From Deinococcus aetherius (GTDB taxonomy: Bacteria; Deinococcota; Deinococci; Deinococcales; Deinococcaceae): DNA of 64,000 bases. Made by a program: the position numbers and the translations under genes. This document shows positions 47,706 to 58,060 of this stretch, one piece after another. The first letter of the stretch is position 1. The number at the start of each line of letters is the position of its first letter. The DNA lies in assembly GCF_025997855.1 (NCBI RefSeq), contig NZ_AP026560.1, positions 2,564,501-2,628,500 on the forward strand, written 5' to 3'. Below the pieces are notes generated by a model, which searched no databases, was not told the DNA's origin, and was given only the letters and a program-made list of their open reading frames with translations.

Positions 47706-48467
47706 TCAGAACGGCACGGCGCGCACGCCCTGCACGGGCTCGGGCAGCGCCGGGTCCAGGAGCATCTCCAGGTATTCGCGCTCGGGGAGGGCGTCGATCA
47801 CCGCGAATCCCGCCTCGCGGTCGAGGAGGATGCCGCCGCCGGGCTGGGTGTGACCGTACACGCCGAAGCTCAGGCCCGCCCGGCGGACGTACTCGGGCGT
47901 CTCGCGAAACCAGCGTTTGGCGCTCGGGTCGGCGTAGAACAGGTCGTCGTAGTAGGCGTGGGCGGGCAGGGGCGAGACGTGCGCGAATTGCACGCTCCCC
48001 ACCCGGAGTTCACGCGGGAAGCCCCCCATCCAGCCCCGCAGGTCATCCGGCAGGGCTTGGCCTCCGTGCGCGGGGTCGAACTCCACGTGCACGAGTCCCC
48101 CGCTCGTGCCCAGGACGAGGCGGGGGTCGAGCACCGCGTCGTCGTGGTTGCCCAGCAGGATGTGGACGGCGTGCGGCGCCGCCGCCTGATAGGCGCGCAG
48201 CCGCTCCAGGTGCCCCACCTGCTCCCGCGCCGCCAGGAGCAGGTGCTCCGGATCGCGGGGATGGAAGCGCGGGAGGCCCGTCAGGCGCTCGTAGTCTCGC
48301 ACGCGCTTGGGATGCACGAGGTCACCCATCAGCACCACCTGATACAGCCCCGCCTGCACCGGGGGCGTCGGGCGAAAGTGCGCGTCCACGCAGCTTGCCG
48401 CCCGCAGCGCCCCCCACAGGCCCTCCCAGTCGGCGTGAACGTCCCCCACCGCAATGAATTTGCGCAC
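47706..48467 (-). CDS. Calcineurin-like metallophosphoesterase
   Basis: 253 aa. Two-metal phosphoesterase motifs: FIAVGDVHADWEGL (D-x-H), VVLMGDLVHPKR (G-D), ILLGNHDDAVLD (GNHD) and SFGVYGHTQPGGGI (G-H-x). Such proteins cleave phosphomono- or diesters; the substrate is not evident. The GTG start is 7 nt after the stop of the Rad52-like gene, so the two form an operon. A role alongside a DNA-binding protein could mean a nuclease-like activity, but this is only context. Confidence 0.87.
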   Translation of the reverse strand: MRKFIAVGDVHADWEGLWGALRAASCVDAHFRPTPPVQAGLYQVVLMGDLVHPKRVRDYERLTGLPRFHPRDPEHLLLAAREQVGHLERLRAYQAAAPHAVHILLGNHDDAVLDPRLVLGTSGGLVHVEFDPAHGGQALPDDLRGWMGGFPRELRVGSVQFAHVSPLPAHAYYDDLFYADPSAKRWFRETPEYVRRAGLSFGVYGHTQPGGGILLDREAGFAVIDALPEREYLEMLLDPALPEPVQGVRAVPF

Positions 48468-48474
48468 CTTGCCC

Positions 48475-49074
48475 TCAGCCCTTCAAGATCGCCTGGAGTT
48501 CCTTGTAGATGGCGCGGCTTTCCTGCACCGTCTCGCCGTAGCCGCGCAGGAGCACGCGGGTGGCCTCGCCGCCCTTGCCCGCCGCCTTGAGCTGCTCCAG
48601 CAGGTCCTCGATGTGGCGCCGGGCCTTGTCCATCTGGGGGTCGCGCGGCGGCTCGGGGGGGAGGGCCGGGGCGCGGCGGGTGGCGGTCGCCCCCACCTCC
48701 GCGTCGAGGTCGCTGGTGTTCGGGCCGTCCTCGGGGTCGTACTCCACCCACTGCCCCTCCGCCGGGGCGGGCACCCCGAAGAAGCGCGCGGCGTCGGCCA
48801 GGGCGCGCAGCTTGGCGTCCCCGAGGGTATGGCCGCCGCTCATCCCCTCGCGGGCGGCGCCCCCCACGGTCAGGCGGGCGCGCACCACGGGCGGCTGGAC
48901 GCTCTCGCAGGCCCAACTCAACGACCAGGCCGGGTCCACGGGGTCGAGGTGGGAGGCGAGGGCGTCGGGGTCGGGGGCGAGGGTCACGCGGGCCTGGTCG
49001 CCGCGCACCTCGGCCACCGCCCAGGCGGTCAGGGTGGCGCGCAGGGCCTCGCGGATGAGGTTGGGGTCGGCCAT
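48475..49074 (-). CDS. Putative diverged Rad52/DdrA-like single-strand annealing protein
   Basis: 199 aa, close to the length of Deinococcus DdrA. Residues about 30-115 follow the Rad52-type pattern: DALASHLDPVDPAWSLSW, then a basic beta-strand VRARLTVGGAAREGMSGG, then the helix DAKLRALADAARFFGVP and a WVEYD strand. DdrA reads similarly (RLTVLGVSRED, SDALKRCAVQFGIG). The C-terminus is a charged helical tail (MDKARRHIEDLLEQLKAAGK). The basic LKR of the family helix is weakened to LRALADAAR, so annealing activity is uncertain. The resemblance is from my reading, not a search. TAGAAT lies 11 nt before the ATG. Upstream gene of a metallophosphoesterase operon. Confidence 0.55.
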   Translation of the reverse strand: MADPNLIREALRATLTAWAVAEVRGDQARVTLAPDPDALASHLDPVDPAWSLSWACESVQPPVVRARLTVGGAAREGMSGGHTLGDAKLRALADAARFFGVPAPAEGQWVEYDPEDGPNTSDLDAEVGATATRRAPALPPEPPRDPQMDKARRHIEDLLEQLKAAGKGGEATRVLLRGYGETVQESRAIYKELQAILKG

Positions 49075-49192
49075 ATCTGCGCCGGATTCTAGCGGGCGGC
49101 TGCGCCCCGAAGGGGGCGAGGTGACATTCGTCAACCCCGCCGCCTGACGCCCGGCACTGGGGACCCGGCACCGGTGGGCGCACCATGCCCCC

Positions 49193-50089
49193 ATGAACGC
49201 GATAGAGCTTTCGGGGGTGAACAAGAGTTTCGGGCGGGTCGAGGCGCTGCGGGACCTGACGCTGGACGTGCGGGCGGGTGAGTTGACCGCCCTGCTCGGA
49301 CCCAACGGGGCGGGCAAGACGACCGCGATCAGCCTGATGCTGGGCCTCGCGCGCCCCACCTCGGGCACGGTGCGGGTGCTGGGCGGTGATCCCCTAGCCG
49401 GACGGGTCCGCTCGCACGTCGGCTCCATGCCCCAGGAGAGCGCCATTCCCCAGGCTCTCACCGTGCGGGAGACGGTCGGGTTGTTCGCGCGGCTCTACCC
49501 CCGGCCCCTGAGCGTGGACGCGGCGCTCGACCTCGCCGACCTGCGGGACGTGGCGGGGCGGCGAGCGGGGGCGCTCTCGGGCGGGCAGGCGCGGCGCCTC
49601 GCCTTCGCGCTCGCGGTGGTCGGCGACCCGCAGCTCCTCTTCCTGGACGAGCCGACGACCGGCATGGACGCCGCGAGCCGCGCCGCCTTCTGGCACGCCG
49701 CCGAGGGGCTGAGGGAGGAGGGCCGCACCATCCTCCTCACCACGCACTACCTGGAGGAGGCCGAGCGCACCGCTGACCGGGTGGTCGTGATGAACGCGGG
49801 CGCCGTCCTCGCCGACGGCACGCCGGAGGGCCTGCGGGCACGGGTGGCGACGGGCCGGGTGAGATTCACCTCCGACCTCGTGCTCGCCGAGTTGCGCGCC
49901 CTGCCCGGCGTCGAGGCGGCGGAGGTCAGTGGGGGCGGCCACGCCGACCTGCGGACCCGCGAGCCGGAGGCGCTGGTGCGGGCGCTCGTGGGGTCCGGCG
50001 TCGCCTTCACGGGGCTGGAGGTCACCCGCGCGAGCCTGGAGGACGCCTTCCTGAGCCTGACGGCCCGCCCACAGGGGGTGCGGGCATGA
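49193..50089 (+). CDS. ABC transporter ATPase (ABC-2 exporter)
   Basis: 298 aa. Walker A LLGPNGAGKTTAI, signature ALSGGQARRLAFALA, Walker B LLFLDEPTTGMD and the switch His in LLTTHYLEE. The C-terminal 80 residues form the extra domain seen in drug or lipid exporter ATPases. It is first in a five-gene run with a membrane protein, an ABC-2 permease and a two-component pair. The stop overlaps the next ATG by 4 nt. Confidence 0.92.
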   Translation: MNAIELSGVNKSFGRVEALRDLTLDVRAGELTALLGPNGAGKTTAISLMLGLARPTSGTVRVLGGDPLAGRVRSHVGSMPQESAIPQALTVRETVGLFARLYPRPLSVDAALDLADLRDVAGRRAGALSGGQARRLAFALAVVGDPQLLFLDEPTTGMDAASRAAFWHAAEGLREEGRTILLTTHYLEEAERTADRVVVMNAGAVLADGTPEGLRARVATGRVRFTSDLVLAELRALPGVEAAEVSGGGHADLRTREPEALVRALVGSGVAFTGLEVTRASLEDAFLSLTARPQGVRA

Positions 50090-50634
50090 CCGCCGCCCAC
50101 CCCACGCTGCTGCCCTCCCTGCTCACCCTGGCCGTGCTGGCGCTGATGTTGCTGCGCCGTTTCCAGCGCCTCGCGGGTCCGCAGGCGCTGGATGAGCGGG
50201 GTCGGCGGCGGCTGACGCGGCGTCCGGTCCTGCTGCTGATCCTCGCGGGGCTGGTCCTGCTGGCCCCACATGGACTCGCTGGGTACGGCGCGGCCCTGTT
50301 AGGCGCGGTGGTCGGCGCGGGGCTGGCCCGGTGGTCGGCGCGGCACACCCGCTTCGAGTACGGCGCGGACGGCCACGCGACCCGCTACGTCCCCAACGTC
50401 TGGATCGGGGGCGGCGTGTTCCTGCTGTTCGTGCTGCGGCTGCTGTGGCGGTTGTGGCCCTTCATCGCCGGGCAGGCTCTCATGCAGGCGGACGCCGGAG
50501 CCCAGGGCTTCGACTCCTCGGCCTTCGTGAGCAACAGCCCCCTCACCACCGGCCTCTTCGTGGTGTTCGTGGCCTACCAGGTCGTCTACGCCGGGCTGGT
50601 GCTGCGGGCGGCCCGGACCTCCCGCTCCGTCTGA
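50086..50634 (+). CDS. Membrane protein, CcdC/DUF1453-like
   Basis: 182 aa with four to five membrane segments (TLAVLALMLLRRF, RRPVLLLILAGLVLLAPHGL, VWIGGGVFLLFVLRLLWRLW and GLFVVFVAYQVVYAGLVLRA). FEYGADGHATRYVPNVWIGG resembles the conserved loop of CcdC-type proteins. It is translationally coupled to the ATPase and followed by the permease, so it may be an accessory subunit of the exporter. Function unknown. Confidence 0.75.
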   Translation: MTAAHPTLLPSLLTLAVLALMLLRRFQRLAGPQALDERGRRRLTRRPVLLLILAGLVLLAPHGLAGYGAALLGAVVGAGLARWSARHTRFEYGADGHATRYVPNVWIGGGVFLLFVLRLLWRLWPFIAGQALMQADAGAQGFDSSAFVSNSPLTTGLFVVFVAYQVVYAGLVLRAARTSRSV

Positions 50635-50666
50635 AGCCCTTTGTTCCCCCGACCGGAGGTTTCGCC

Positions 50667-51482
50667 ATGACCACCCTGACCCGCACCGCCACGCCCGCCA
50701 CCCGCCGCGCGCCTCTCCTCCCCGCCCTGGGTCAGCTCGTCCTCGCCGAGTTGGGGCGGATGGTTCGCAACCCGATGTTTGCCCTCGGCACGGTGGGCTT
50801 TCCGATCATGTTTTTCGGGCTCTTCGGGCTGCCCGCCGTGAAGGAGACCACGAGCGGCGGGGCCAACGTGGGGCAGATCATCCTGGTGAGCTTCGGGACC
50901 CACTCGCTGCTCAGCCTCGCCATGTTCTCGTTCGGGTCGGCGGTCGCCACGGAGAGGCGGGGGGGCTGGCTGCGGCTGCTGCGGGCCTCGCCCATGCCGA
51001 CGGCACTGTACTTCGCGGGGAAGGTGATCGCTGCGCTTCTCTTCAGCGCCCTCGCCCTGAGCCTGCTGTACGCCTTCGCGCACTTCGCGGGTGGGGTGAC
51101 CCTGCCGCTGGGGCTGGCGCTGACCCTGCTCGTCAAGCTGCTCGCGGGCATGGTCTCCCTGATCGCCGTGGGCCTGAGCATCGGTTTCCTGGCGAACCCG
51201 CAATCGGCGCAGATCCTGGCGAACATCGTCAGCGTGATCGTCGCCTTCGCGTCGGGGCTGTTCGTGCCGCTGGACGGGTTGCCCGCCTTCATGCAGAGGG
51301 TCGCGCCGTACCTGCCGAGCTACCACCTCGCGCGGCTGGGCTGGGGCACGCTCGCTGGACAGGGTGGGGCCGGGCAGACGGGCGGGGAGGTCACCCACTG
51401 GCTGTGGCTGGCCGGGTACACGCTCGTCTTCGGGGCGCTGGCGATCTGGGCGCTGAGGCGGGACGAGGCGCGCGGGCAGTGA
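50667..51482 (+). CDS. ABC-2 type permease
   Basis: 271 aa with six membrane segments. LVLAELGRMVRNPMFALGTV at the start, RRGGWLRLLRASPMPTALYF in the middle and PLDGLPAFMQRVAPYLPSYH near the end are typical of ABC-2 permeases coupled to DesKR-like systems. CCGGAGG precedes the ATG. It should form the exporter with the ATPase at 49193. Cargo could be a membrane-active compound or a lipid; not determined. Confidence 0.9.
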   Translation: MTTLTRTATPATRRAPLLPALGQLVLAELGRMVRNPMFALGTVGFPIMFFGLFGLPAVKETTSGGANVGQIILVSFGTHSLLSLAMFSFGSAVATERRGGWLRLLRASPMPTALYFAGKVIAALLFSALALSLLYAFAHFAGGVTLPLGLALTLLVKLLAGMVSLIAVGLSIGFLANPQSAQILANIVSVIVAFASGLFVPLDGLPAFMQRVAPYLPSYHLARLGWGTLAGQGGAGQTGGEVTHWLWLAGYTLVFGALAIWALRRDEARGQ

Positions 51483-51520
51483 GGGCGACGAGGCTCCCCG
51501 GGCGGGGGGAGGGAGGCATC

Positions 51521-52710
<1,190 letters not shown>

Positions 52711-52714
<4 letters not shown>

Positions 52715-53313
52715 TTCGGGTCCTGCTCGCCGAGGACCAGTCCCTCGTGCTGGGGGCCCTCTCCGCGCTGCTGTCGCTGGAGGGGGACCTGGAAGTGGTC
52801 GGCACGGCGACGGACGGGGAGGCGGCCCTGGGGCTGGCGCGCGATCTCAACCCCGACGTGCTCGTCACCGACATCGAGATGCCGCGCCTAAGCGGGCTCG
52901 ACCTCGCCGGGCGGGTGCGGGAGGAGCTGCCGGGAGTGCGGGTGGTCATCGTGACGACCTTCGCGCGGGGCGGCTACCTGCGCCGGGCGCTGGACGCCGG
53001 GGCGCGCGGCTACCTGCTCAAGGACGCGCCCGCCTCGGAACTCGCCGAGGCCATCCGCCGCGTCCACGCCGGGGGCCGCGCGATTGCCCCCGCGCTGGCC
53101 GAGGAGGCGTGGGGCGAGCGCGATCCGCTGACCGACCGCGAGCGCCAGGTGCTCCGCGAGGCCGAGTCCGGGGCGAGCACCGCCGCCATCGCCGCGCGGC
53201 TGGGGCTGTCGGAGGGCACGGTCCGCAACTACCTCTCGGAGGCGATCAGCAAGGTGGGGGCCGGGAACCGGGCGGAGGCGGCGAGGAAGGCGAGGGAGAA
53301 GGGGTGGTTGTGA
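52711..53313 (+). CDS. NarL/LuxR-type response regulator (DesR-like)
   Basis: 200 aa. Receiver with acidic pair AEDQ, acceptor Asp in VLVTDIEMPRLSG, and Lys in GYLLKDAPASELA; then a LuxR helix-turn-helix (LTDRERQVLREAESGASTAA and GLSEGTVRNYLSEAI). Family members activate the neighbouring ABC-2 exporter operon in response to their kinase, so autoregulation of 49193-53313 is likely. The GTG overlaps the kinase stop. Confidence 0.92.
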
Positions 53314-53340
53314 GGGAGAACTTGTGCCCTCTTCTCGGGG

Positions 53341-54324
53341 TTACTGATGACCCACGATGGGATGCGGCACGTACGGCTCTTCCAGGTAGGCGACCTCTTC
53401 CGGGGTCAGGCGAACGGACAGGGCACCGACGGCTTCCTCCAGGTGGGAGAGTTTGGTCGCCCCGACGATGGGCGCCGTCACGGGCGATTTCCGAAGCAGC
53501 CACGCCAGGGCAATGCGGGCGCGGGACACGCCGTGCTTCTGCGCCAATTCCGCCACCCGCTCCACGACGATCCGGTCCTGGTCCGCCGTCGCGTCGTACT
53601 TCATCCGGGCCACCTGATCGGTTTCAGCGCGCAAGGTGCCTTCCGTTCCCGAGTCCCGGGTGAGGCGTCCGCCCGCCAGGGGGCTGTACGGAATGACGCC
53701 GATCCCCTCCGCGCGGCACAGCGGCAGCATCTCCCGCTCCTCCTCACGGTAGATCAGGTTCAGGTGGTCCTGCATCGACACGAAGCGGGTCCAGCCGTGC
53801 TGCTCGGCGACATGCAGCGCCCGTTGGAACTGCCACGCCCACATGGCCGAGGCGCCGATGTACCTGGCCTTGCCCGCCTTCACCACGTCGTGCAGCGCCT
53901 CCATCGTCTCCTCGATGGGCGTCTGGGGGTCCCAGCGGTGAATCTGGTAGAGGTCCACGTAATCGGTCCCCAGCCGCTTCAGGCTGTGGTCGATCTCACT
54001 CAGGATCGCCTTGCGCGACAGCCCGCCGCCGTTCGGCCCCTCGCGCATCTTGCCGTGGACCTTGGTGGCGATCACAACTTCATCCCGGCGGGCGAAGTCC
54101 CGGAGCGCGCGCCCAAGGATTTCTTCGCTCACCCCCAGGGAATAGACGTTGGCCGTGTCGAAGAAGTTGATGCCCATATCTAGGGCCTGCTGAATCACCG
54201 GGCGGCTGTTTTCTTCGTCAAGCACCCATTTGTGAATCCAGCGCTCCGGGTCCCCGAAGCCCATGCAGCCCAGGCAGATGCGCGACACGTCCAGTCCAGT
54301 GCGGCCCAGCCTCATGTATTCCAT
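53341..54324 (-). CDS. Aldo/keto reductase
   Basis: 327 aa NADPH-dependent (beta/alpha)8 oxidoreductase. The catalytic tetrad is visible as Asp and Tyr in FFDTANVYSLG, Lys in VIATKVHG and His in LYQIHRWDP. The cofactor-binding end has VTAPIVGATKLSHLEEAVGA. It most resembles the YajO/YakC subgroup that reduces aldehydes and keto-sugars. It lies 20 nt after the MFS gene stop and may be co-transcribed with it. GGGAAGTG upstream of the ATG is a weak ribosome site. Confidence 0.9.
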   Translation of the reverse strand: MEYMRLGRTGLDVSRICLGCMGFGDPERWIHKWVLDEENSRPVIQQALDMGINFFDTANVYSLGVSEEILGRALRDFARRDEVVIATKVHGKMREGPNGGGLSRKAILSEIDHSLKRLGTDYVDLYQIHRWDPQTPIEETMEALHDVVKAGKARYIGASAMWAWQFQRALHVAEQHGWTRFVSMQDHLNLIYREEEREMLPLCRAEGIGVIPYSPLAGGRLTRDSGTEGTLRAETDQVARMKYDATADQDRIVVERVAELAQKHGVSRARIALAWLLRKSPVTAPIVGATKLSHLEEAVGALSVRLTPEEVAYLEEPYVPHPIVGHQ

Positions 54325-54344
54325 AGGCACTTCCCCTCTTCCCA

Positions 54345-55538
54345 TTATCGGCGTCCCGCCCCTCCCTGCCCCCACGCCAACCCTGCCCCCGCCAGCAGCA
54401 CGAGCGCCGAGACGCCCAACCCGGCGCGCAGGCCCCCCGCCCCGTCCGACAGCGCGCCCGTCAGCAGCGGCCCGAGGGTCTGCCCGGCGGCGAAGATCAC
54501 CGTGAAGGCGGCGATGCCCCGGCCCCAGGCGGGCTCGGGCAGGCTGCGCCGCGTGAGGATGGTGGTGAAGGTGACGACGGCGAGGAAGCTGCCCCCGAAG
54601 AGCAGCCCGGACAACAGAAGGGTCGCGGGGTGGGTGGAGAGCAGGGGGAGCGTGGCCCCCACGGCGAGCGTGAGCATCTGCGCGCTCATCGCCCGCGCGC
54701 CGGGGAGGTGCGTGGCGGGCCGCTGCCACGCCAGCGGGTTGAGAATGACCGCCACGCCCAGCACCGCCCAGAACGGGGTGATCAGCCCGCCCGCCCCGCT
54801 CAACCGCAAGAAGGCGACGATAAAGGTCATGTAGGCGATGTACCCCACCCCGAAGCAGGCGTAGGCGGCGAAAGCCGGGGTCAGCGGGGTGAGGGACCCC
54901 CGGCCCGTCCCCGCTGCACTTGCCGCACGGTCGGGCAGGCGGGCCAGTGCGGGAAGGGTGGCCCCGAGGGCGAGGAGGGACGCGACACCCAGGGCCGCCC
55001 ACGCCCCCCGCCACCCGTGGATCAGGAGGGGTGGAAGCAGCAGCGCCGACGCGAGGATGCCCACCCCCGCCCCGCCATAGAACACGCCGAGCAGCAGGGC
55101 ACTCCTTGTGGGGTGGGCGCGGGCGGCGAGGGAAGCGAGGGCACCCCCCGTCACGAAGACGAAGGCCCCCCCGAGCCCCGCCAGGAAGCGCAGGGCGAGC
55201 AGGGCCGGAGCCCACCCCGTCAGCGCGCAGGCGAGCAGGGCGAGGGCGGTGAGGCCCATGCCGAGCGCGAAGACCCGCCGCAGCCCCAGCCGCGTGGCAA
55301 TTCCGGTCGCCGTCAGTGCCCCGGCCAGATACCCGACCGCGTTCGCCGCGTTCATCGCCCCCGCCAGGGTGAAGGACCAGCCCAGGTCCGAGCGCATGGC
55401 GGGCAGGATCAGGGCGTAGGCGAACCGGGCGAACCCCAGGGCCACCGCCCCGCCGAGGGAGAGGAGGGCCATTTGCCACACGGCGCGGGCGAGGGATTCG
55501 GTGGCGACTGGGCCGGCCCGACCATCCGGGGTGGACAC
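54345..55538 (-). CDS. MFS transporter (YbfB/YjiJ-like)
   Basis: 397 aa, 12 hydrophobic segments. The N-terminal LGFARFAYALILPAMRSDLG and SFTLAGAMNAANAVGYLAGA are the hallmark of the YbfB/YjiJ MFS group. Substrate unknown. The GTG start is inferred: TAGGCT lies 8 nt upstream and overlaps the last codons of the P450 gene, so the promoter would be inside that gene. Later in-frame ATG codons would lose part of the first helix region. Confidence 0.82.
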   Translation of the reverse strand: MSTPDGRAGPVATESLARAVWQMALLSLGGAVALGFARFAYALILPAMRSDLGWSFTLAGAMNAANAVGYLAGALTATGIATRLGLRRVFALGMGLTALALLACALTGWAPALLALRFLAGLGGAFVFVTGGALASLAARAHPTRSALLLGVFYGGAGVGILASALLLPPLLIHGWRGAWAALGVASLLALGATLPALARLPDRAASAAGTGRGSLTPLTPAFAAYACFGVGYIAYMTFIVAFLRLSGAGGLITPFWAVLGVAVILNPLAWQRPATHLPGARAMSAQMLTLAVGATLPLLSTHPATLLLSGLLFGGSFLAVVTFTTILTRRSLPEPAWGRGIAAFTVIFAAGQTLGPLLTGALSDGAGGLRAGLGVSALVLLAGAGLAWGQGGAGRR

Positions 55539-55549
55539 GGGCGGCGAGC

Positions 55550-56764
55550 CTATAGCCTCACCCACAGTTCCCGCAGCCCGCGCAGGGTGAAGTTCGGGCG
55601 GTAGGTCAGCGTTTGAGCGGGCACCCGGTACTCCGGGAAGCGGGTCAGCAGCCGGGTCAGGAAGACGCTCCCCTCCAGCCGCGCCAGGCTCGCCCCCAGG
55701 CAGTAGTGTGCCCCCGCCGCGAAACTCAGGTGCGCGCGGGCGTTCTCGCGGGCGAGGTCGAGGGTATGCGGGTCGGCGAAGACGCGCGGGTCGCGGCCCG
55801 CCCCGGCGAGGCTCACGCCGAGGAACGTGCCCGCCGGAAGCTCGGCCTCTCCCAGACGAAGGGGGGCCACTGCCACCCGGCCCGTACTCTGCACCGGGGA
55901 GAGGAAACGCAGCAGTTCCTCGACCGCGTTGCCCGCGCGTTCCCCCGGATTCTCGGCCAGCCACGCCCGCTGCCCCGGGTGCTCATGCAGGGCGTGGAGA
56001 CTCCCCGAGATCAGGTTGCTCGTCGTCTCGTGCCCGGCGACGAGGAGGAGGACGGCGTTGGCGAGCAGTTCCTCGCCGCTCAGCCGCCCCCCCTCGTCCT
56101 CGGCGGCGGCGAGGGCGGAGAGCAGGCCGGGCTGGGGACTCGCCCGCAGGTCGTCCGCCAGGGTGCGGAAATAAGCGCGCATGGCCCGCGCGTCCGCCTC
56201 GACCTGCGCCCAGCGTTCGGGCGTCACGTCGAGCCCGCCGAGCAGATCCGCCACCGACGCCGACCACTCGCGGAAGAGGTCGGCGTCCCGACCGCTCAGG
56301 CCCAGCATCCGCACGATCACGGTGACGGGGAGGGGCACGGCAAAGGCGGCCACCCCGTCCATCTCCTCCTGCCGCTCCGCCTCGTCGAGCAGTTCGTCCG
56401 TCAGCGACGCGATAAATTCCCGGCTCTCCTCCAGCACACGCGGGGTGAAGGCCCGTTGCGCCAGCGAGCGCAGCCGGGTGTGACTCGGCCCGTCGTGAAA
56501 GAGCATCATCGGGGCCATCACGGCGTGGCTCTCGCTCGCCCGGAAGGCGTCGCCGCCCTCGTACTTGGTCGTGCGGACGTGGGGGCTCTTGAGGGCGGCC
56601 GAGACCTCGGGGTGGCCGGTCAGCAGGGCGAGGCCCATCTGGGGGTCGTGGAGCACGGGCGACAGGTTCCGCGCCCGGTCGAGGAAGGCGGCCGGGTCCG
56701 CGAGGTGGGCGCCCTGCCAGTAGGCTTCGAGGACCGCCAACCGGTCGGAAGAAGGGGTCGTCAT
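55550..56764 (-). CDS. Cytochrome P450 (CYP)
   Basis: 404 aa soluble bacterial class I P450. The I-helix is LLLVAGHETTSNLISG, the K-helix ExxR is EELLRF and the heme loop is SFAAGAHYCLGASLARLEG with the Cys ligand. The heme motif normally reads FGxGxHxCxG; here the first Gly is Ala. It needs a ferredoxin and reductase, none encoded nearby. The family hydroxylates hydrophobic molecules such as fatty acids, terpenoids or carotenoids. TAGCCT exactly 6 nt before the ATG suggests a leaderless transcript. Divergent from ubiX. Confidence 0.92.
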   Translation of the reverse strand: MTTPSSDRLAVLEAYWQGAHLADPAAFLDRARNLSPVLHDPQMGLALLTGHPEVSAALKSPHVRTTKYEGGDAFRASESHAVMAPMMLFHDGPSHTRLRSLAQRAFTPRVLEESREFIASLTDELLDEAERQEEMDGVAAFAVPLPVTVIVRMLGLSGRDADLFREWSASVADLLGGLDVTPERWAQVEADARAMRAYFRTLADDLRASPQPGLLSALAAAEDEGGRLSGEELLANAVLLLVAGHETTSNLISGSLHALHEHPGQRAWLAENPGERAGNAVEELLRFLSPVQSTGRVAVAPLRLGEAELPAGTFLGVSLAGAGRDPRVFADPHTLDLARENARAHLSFAAGAHYCLGASLARLEGSVFLTRLLTRFPEYRVPAQTLTYRPNFTLRGLRELWVRL

Positions 56765-56805
56765 ACCGACAGGCTACCCCCCCGCGCCCCTGCTAGCCTG
56801 CCCGC
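56765..56805. promoter_or_regulatory. Back-to-back leaderless promoters of P450 and ubiX
   Basis: The minus strand reads TAGCCT-gtcggt-ATG (P450). The plus strand reads TAGCCT-gcccgc-ATG at 56794-56808. Both boxes are identical with the same 6-nt spacing, only 41 bp apart, so the polymerases must compete for the same DNA. Confidence 0.6.
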
Positions 56806-56823
56806 ATGAGGTTCTGGATTTGA
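56806..56823 (+). CDS. Candidate five-codon leader ORF (MRFWI) before ubiX
   Basis: The ATG 6 nt after TAGCCT would be the leaderless start, but it encodes only Met-Arg-Phe-Trp-Ile before TGA. That TGA overlaps a TTG (TTGA) at 56820, where the ubiX reading frame begins. The arrangement suggests ribosomes load on the minicistron and reinitiate. A sequencing error that shifts frame here is the main alternative. Confidence 0.4.
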   Translation: MRFWI

Positions 56824-57376
56824 GGCTGGTGGTGGGCGTGAGCGGCGGGAGCGGCATCCCCTACGCCCTCTCCGTCCTGCGGGCCCTGCACGGGTTGGGA
56901 GTGGAGACCCACCTGATCGTCAGCAGCGGCGCCAAGCGGGTGATGAGCGCGGAGGGGGGGCCGCAGCTCTCTGACCTCACCGCCCTGGCGAGCGTCACGC
57001 ACGAAGACCGCGACCTCGCGGCGAGCGTGGCGAGCGGGTCCTTCCGCACGGACGGGATGCTGGTCGTGCCGTGCTCGGCCGGAACGCTGGCGAAGGTCGC
57101 GCACGGCTTCGCCGACAACCTGCTCTCCCGCGCCGCCCACGTCACCCTCAAGGAACGCCGCCGCCTCGTCCTCGTCGTGCGCGAGGACCCGCTGCCGCGC
57201 CCGATGCTCGAAAATATGCTCAAGGTCTTCGACGCGGGCGCCACCGTCATGACCGCCAGCCCCGGCTTCTACCACTCGCCGGGCAGTGTGGAGGAGCTGC
57301 TGCACTTCGTCACCGCGCGGGTGCTCGACCAGTTCGGGCTGGACGTGCCGGGCTTTCGGCGGTGGGGGGAAGCCCC

Positions 57377-57380
<4 letters not shown>
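56820..57380 (+). CDS. ubiX: Flavin prenyltransferase UbiX
   Basis: 186 aa. UbiX attaches a dimethylallyl group to FMN to make the prenyl-FMN cofactor of UbiD decarboxylases. Motifs: LVVGVSGGSGIPYALSVLRA (flavin-binding), MLVVPCSAGTLAKVAHGFAD, RRRLVLVVREDPLPRPMLEN and ASPGFYHSPGSVEELLHFVT. The start appears to be TTG, giving the usual family N-terminus; no ATG or GTG is placed so well. The ispD ATG overlaps the stop. No ubiD partner is in the window. Grouping with isoprenoid genes fits its use of dimethylallyl phosphate. Confidence 0.92.
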
Positions 57381-58049
<669 letters not shown>

Positions 58050-58060
<11 letters not shown>

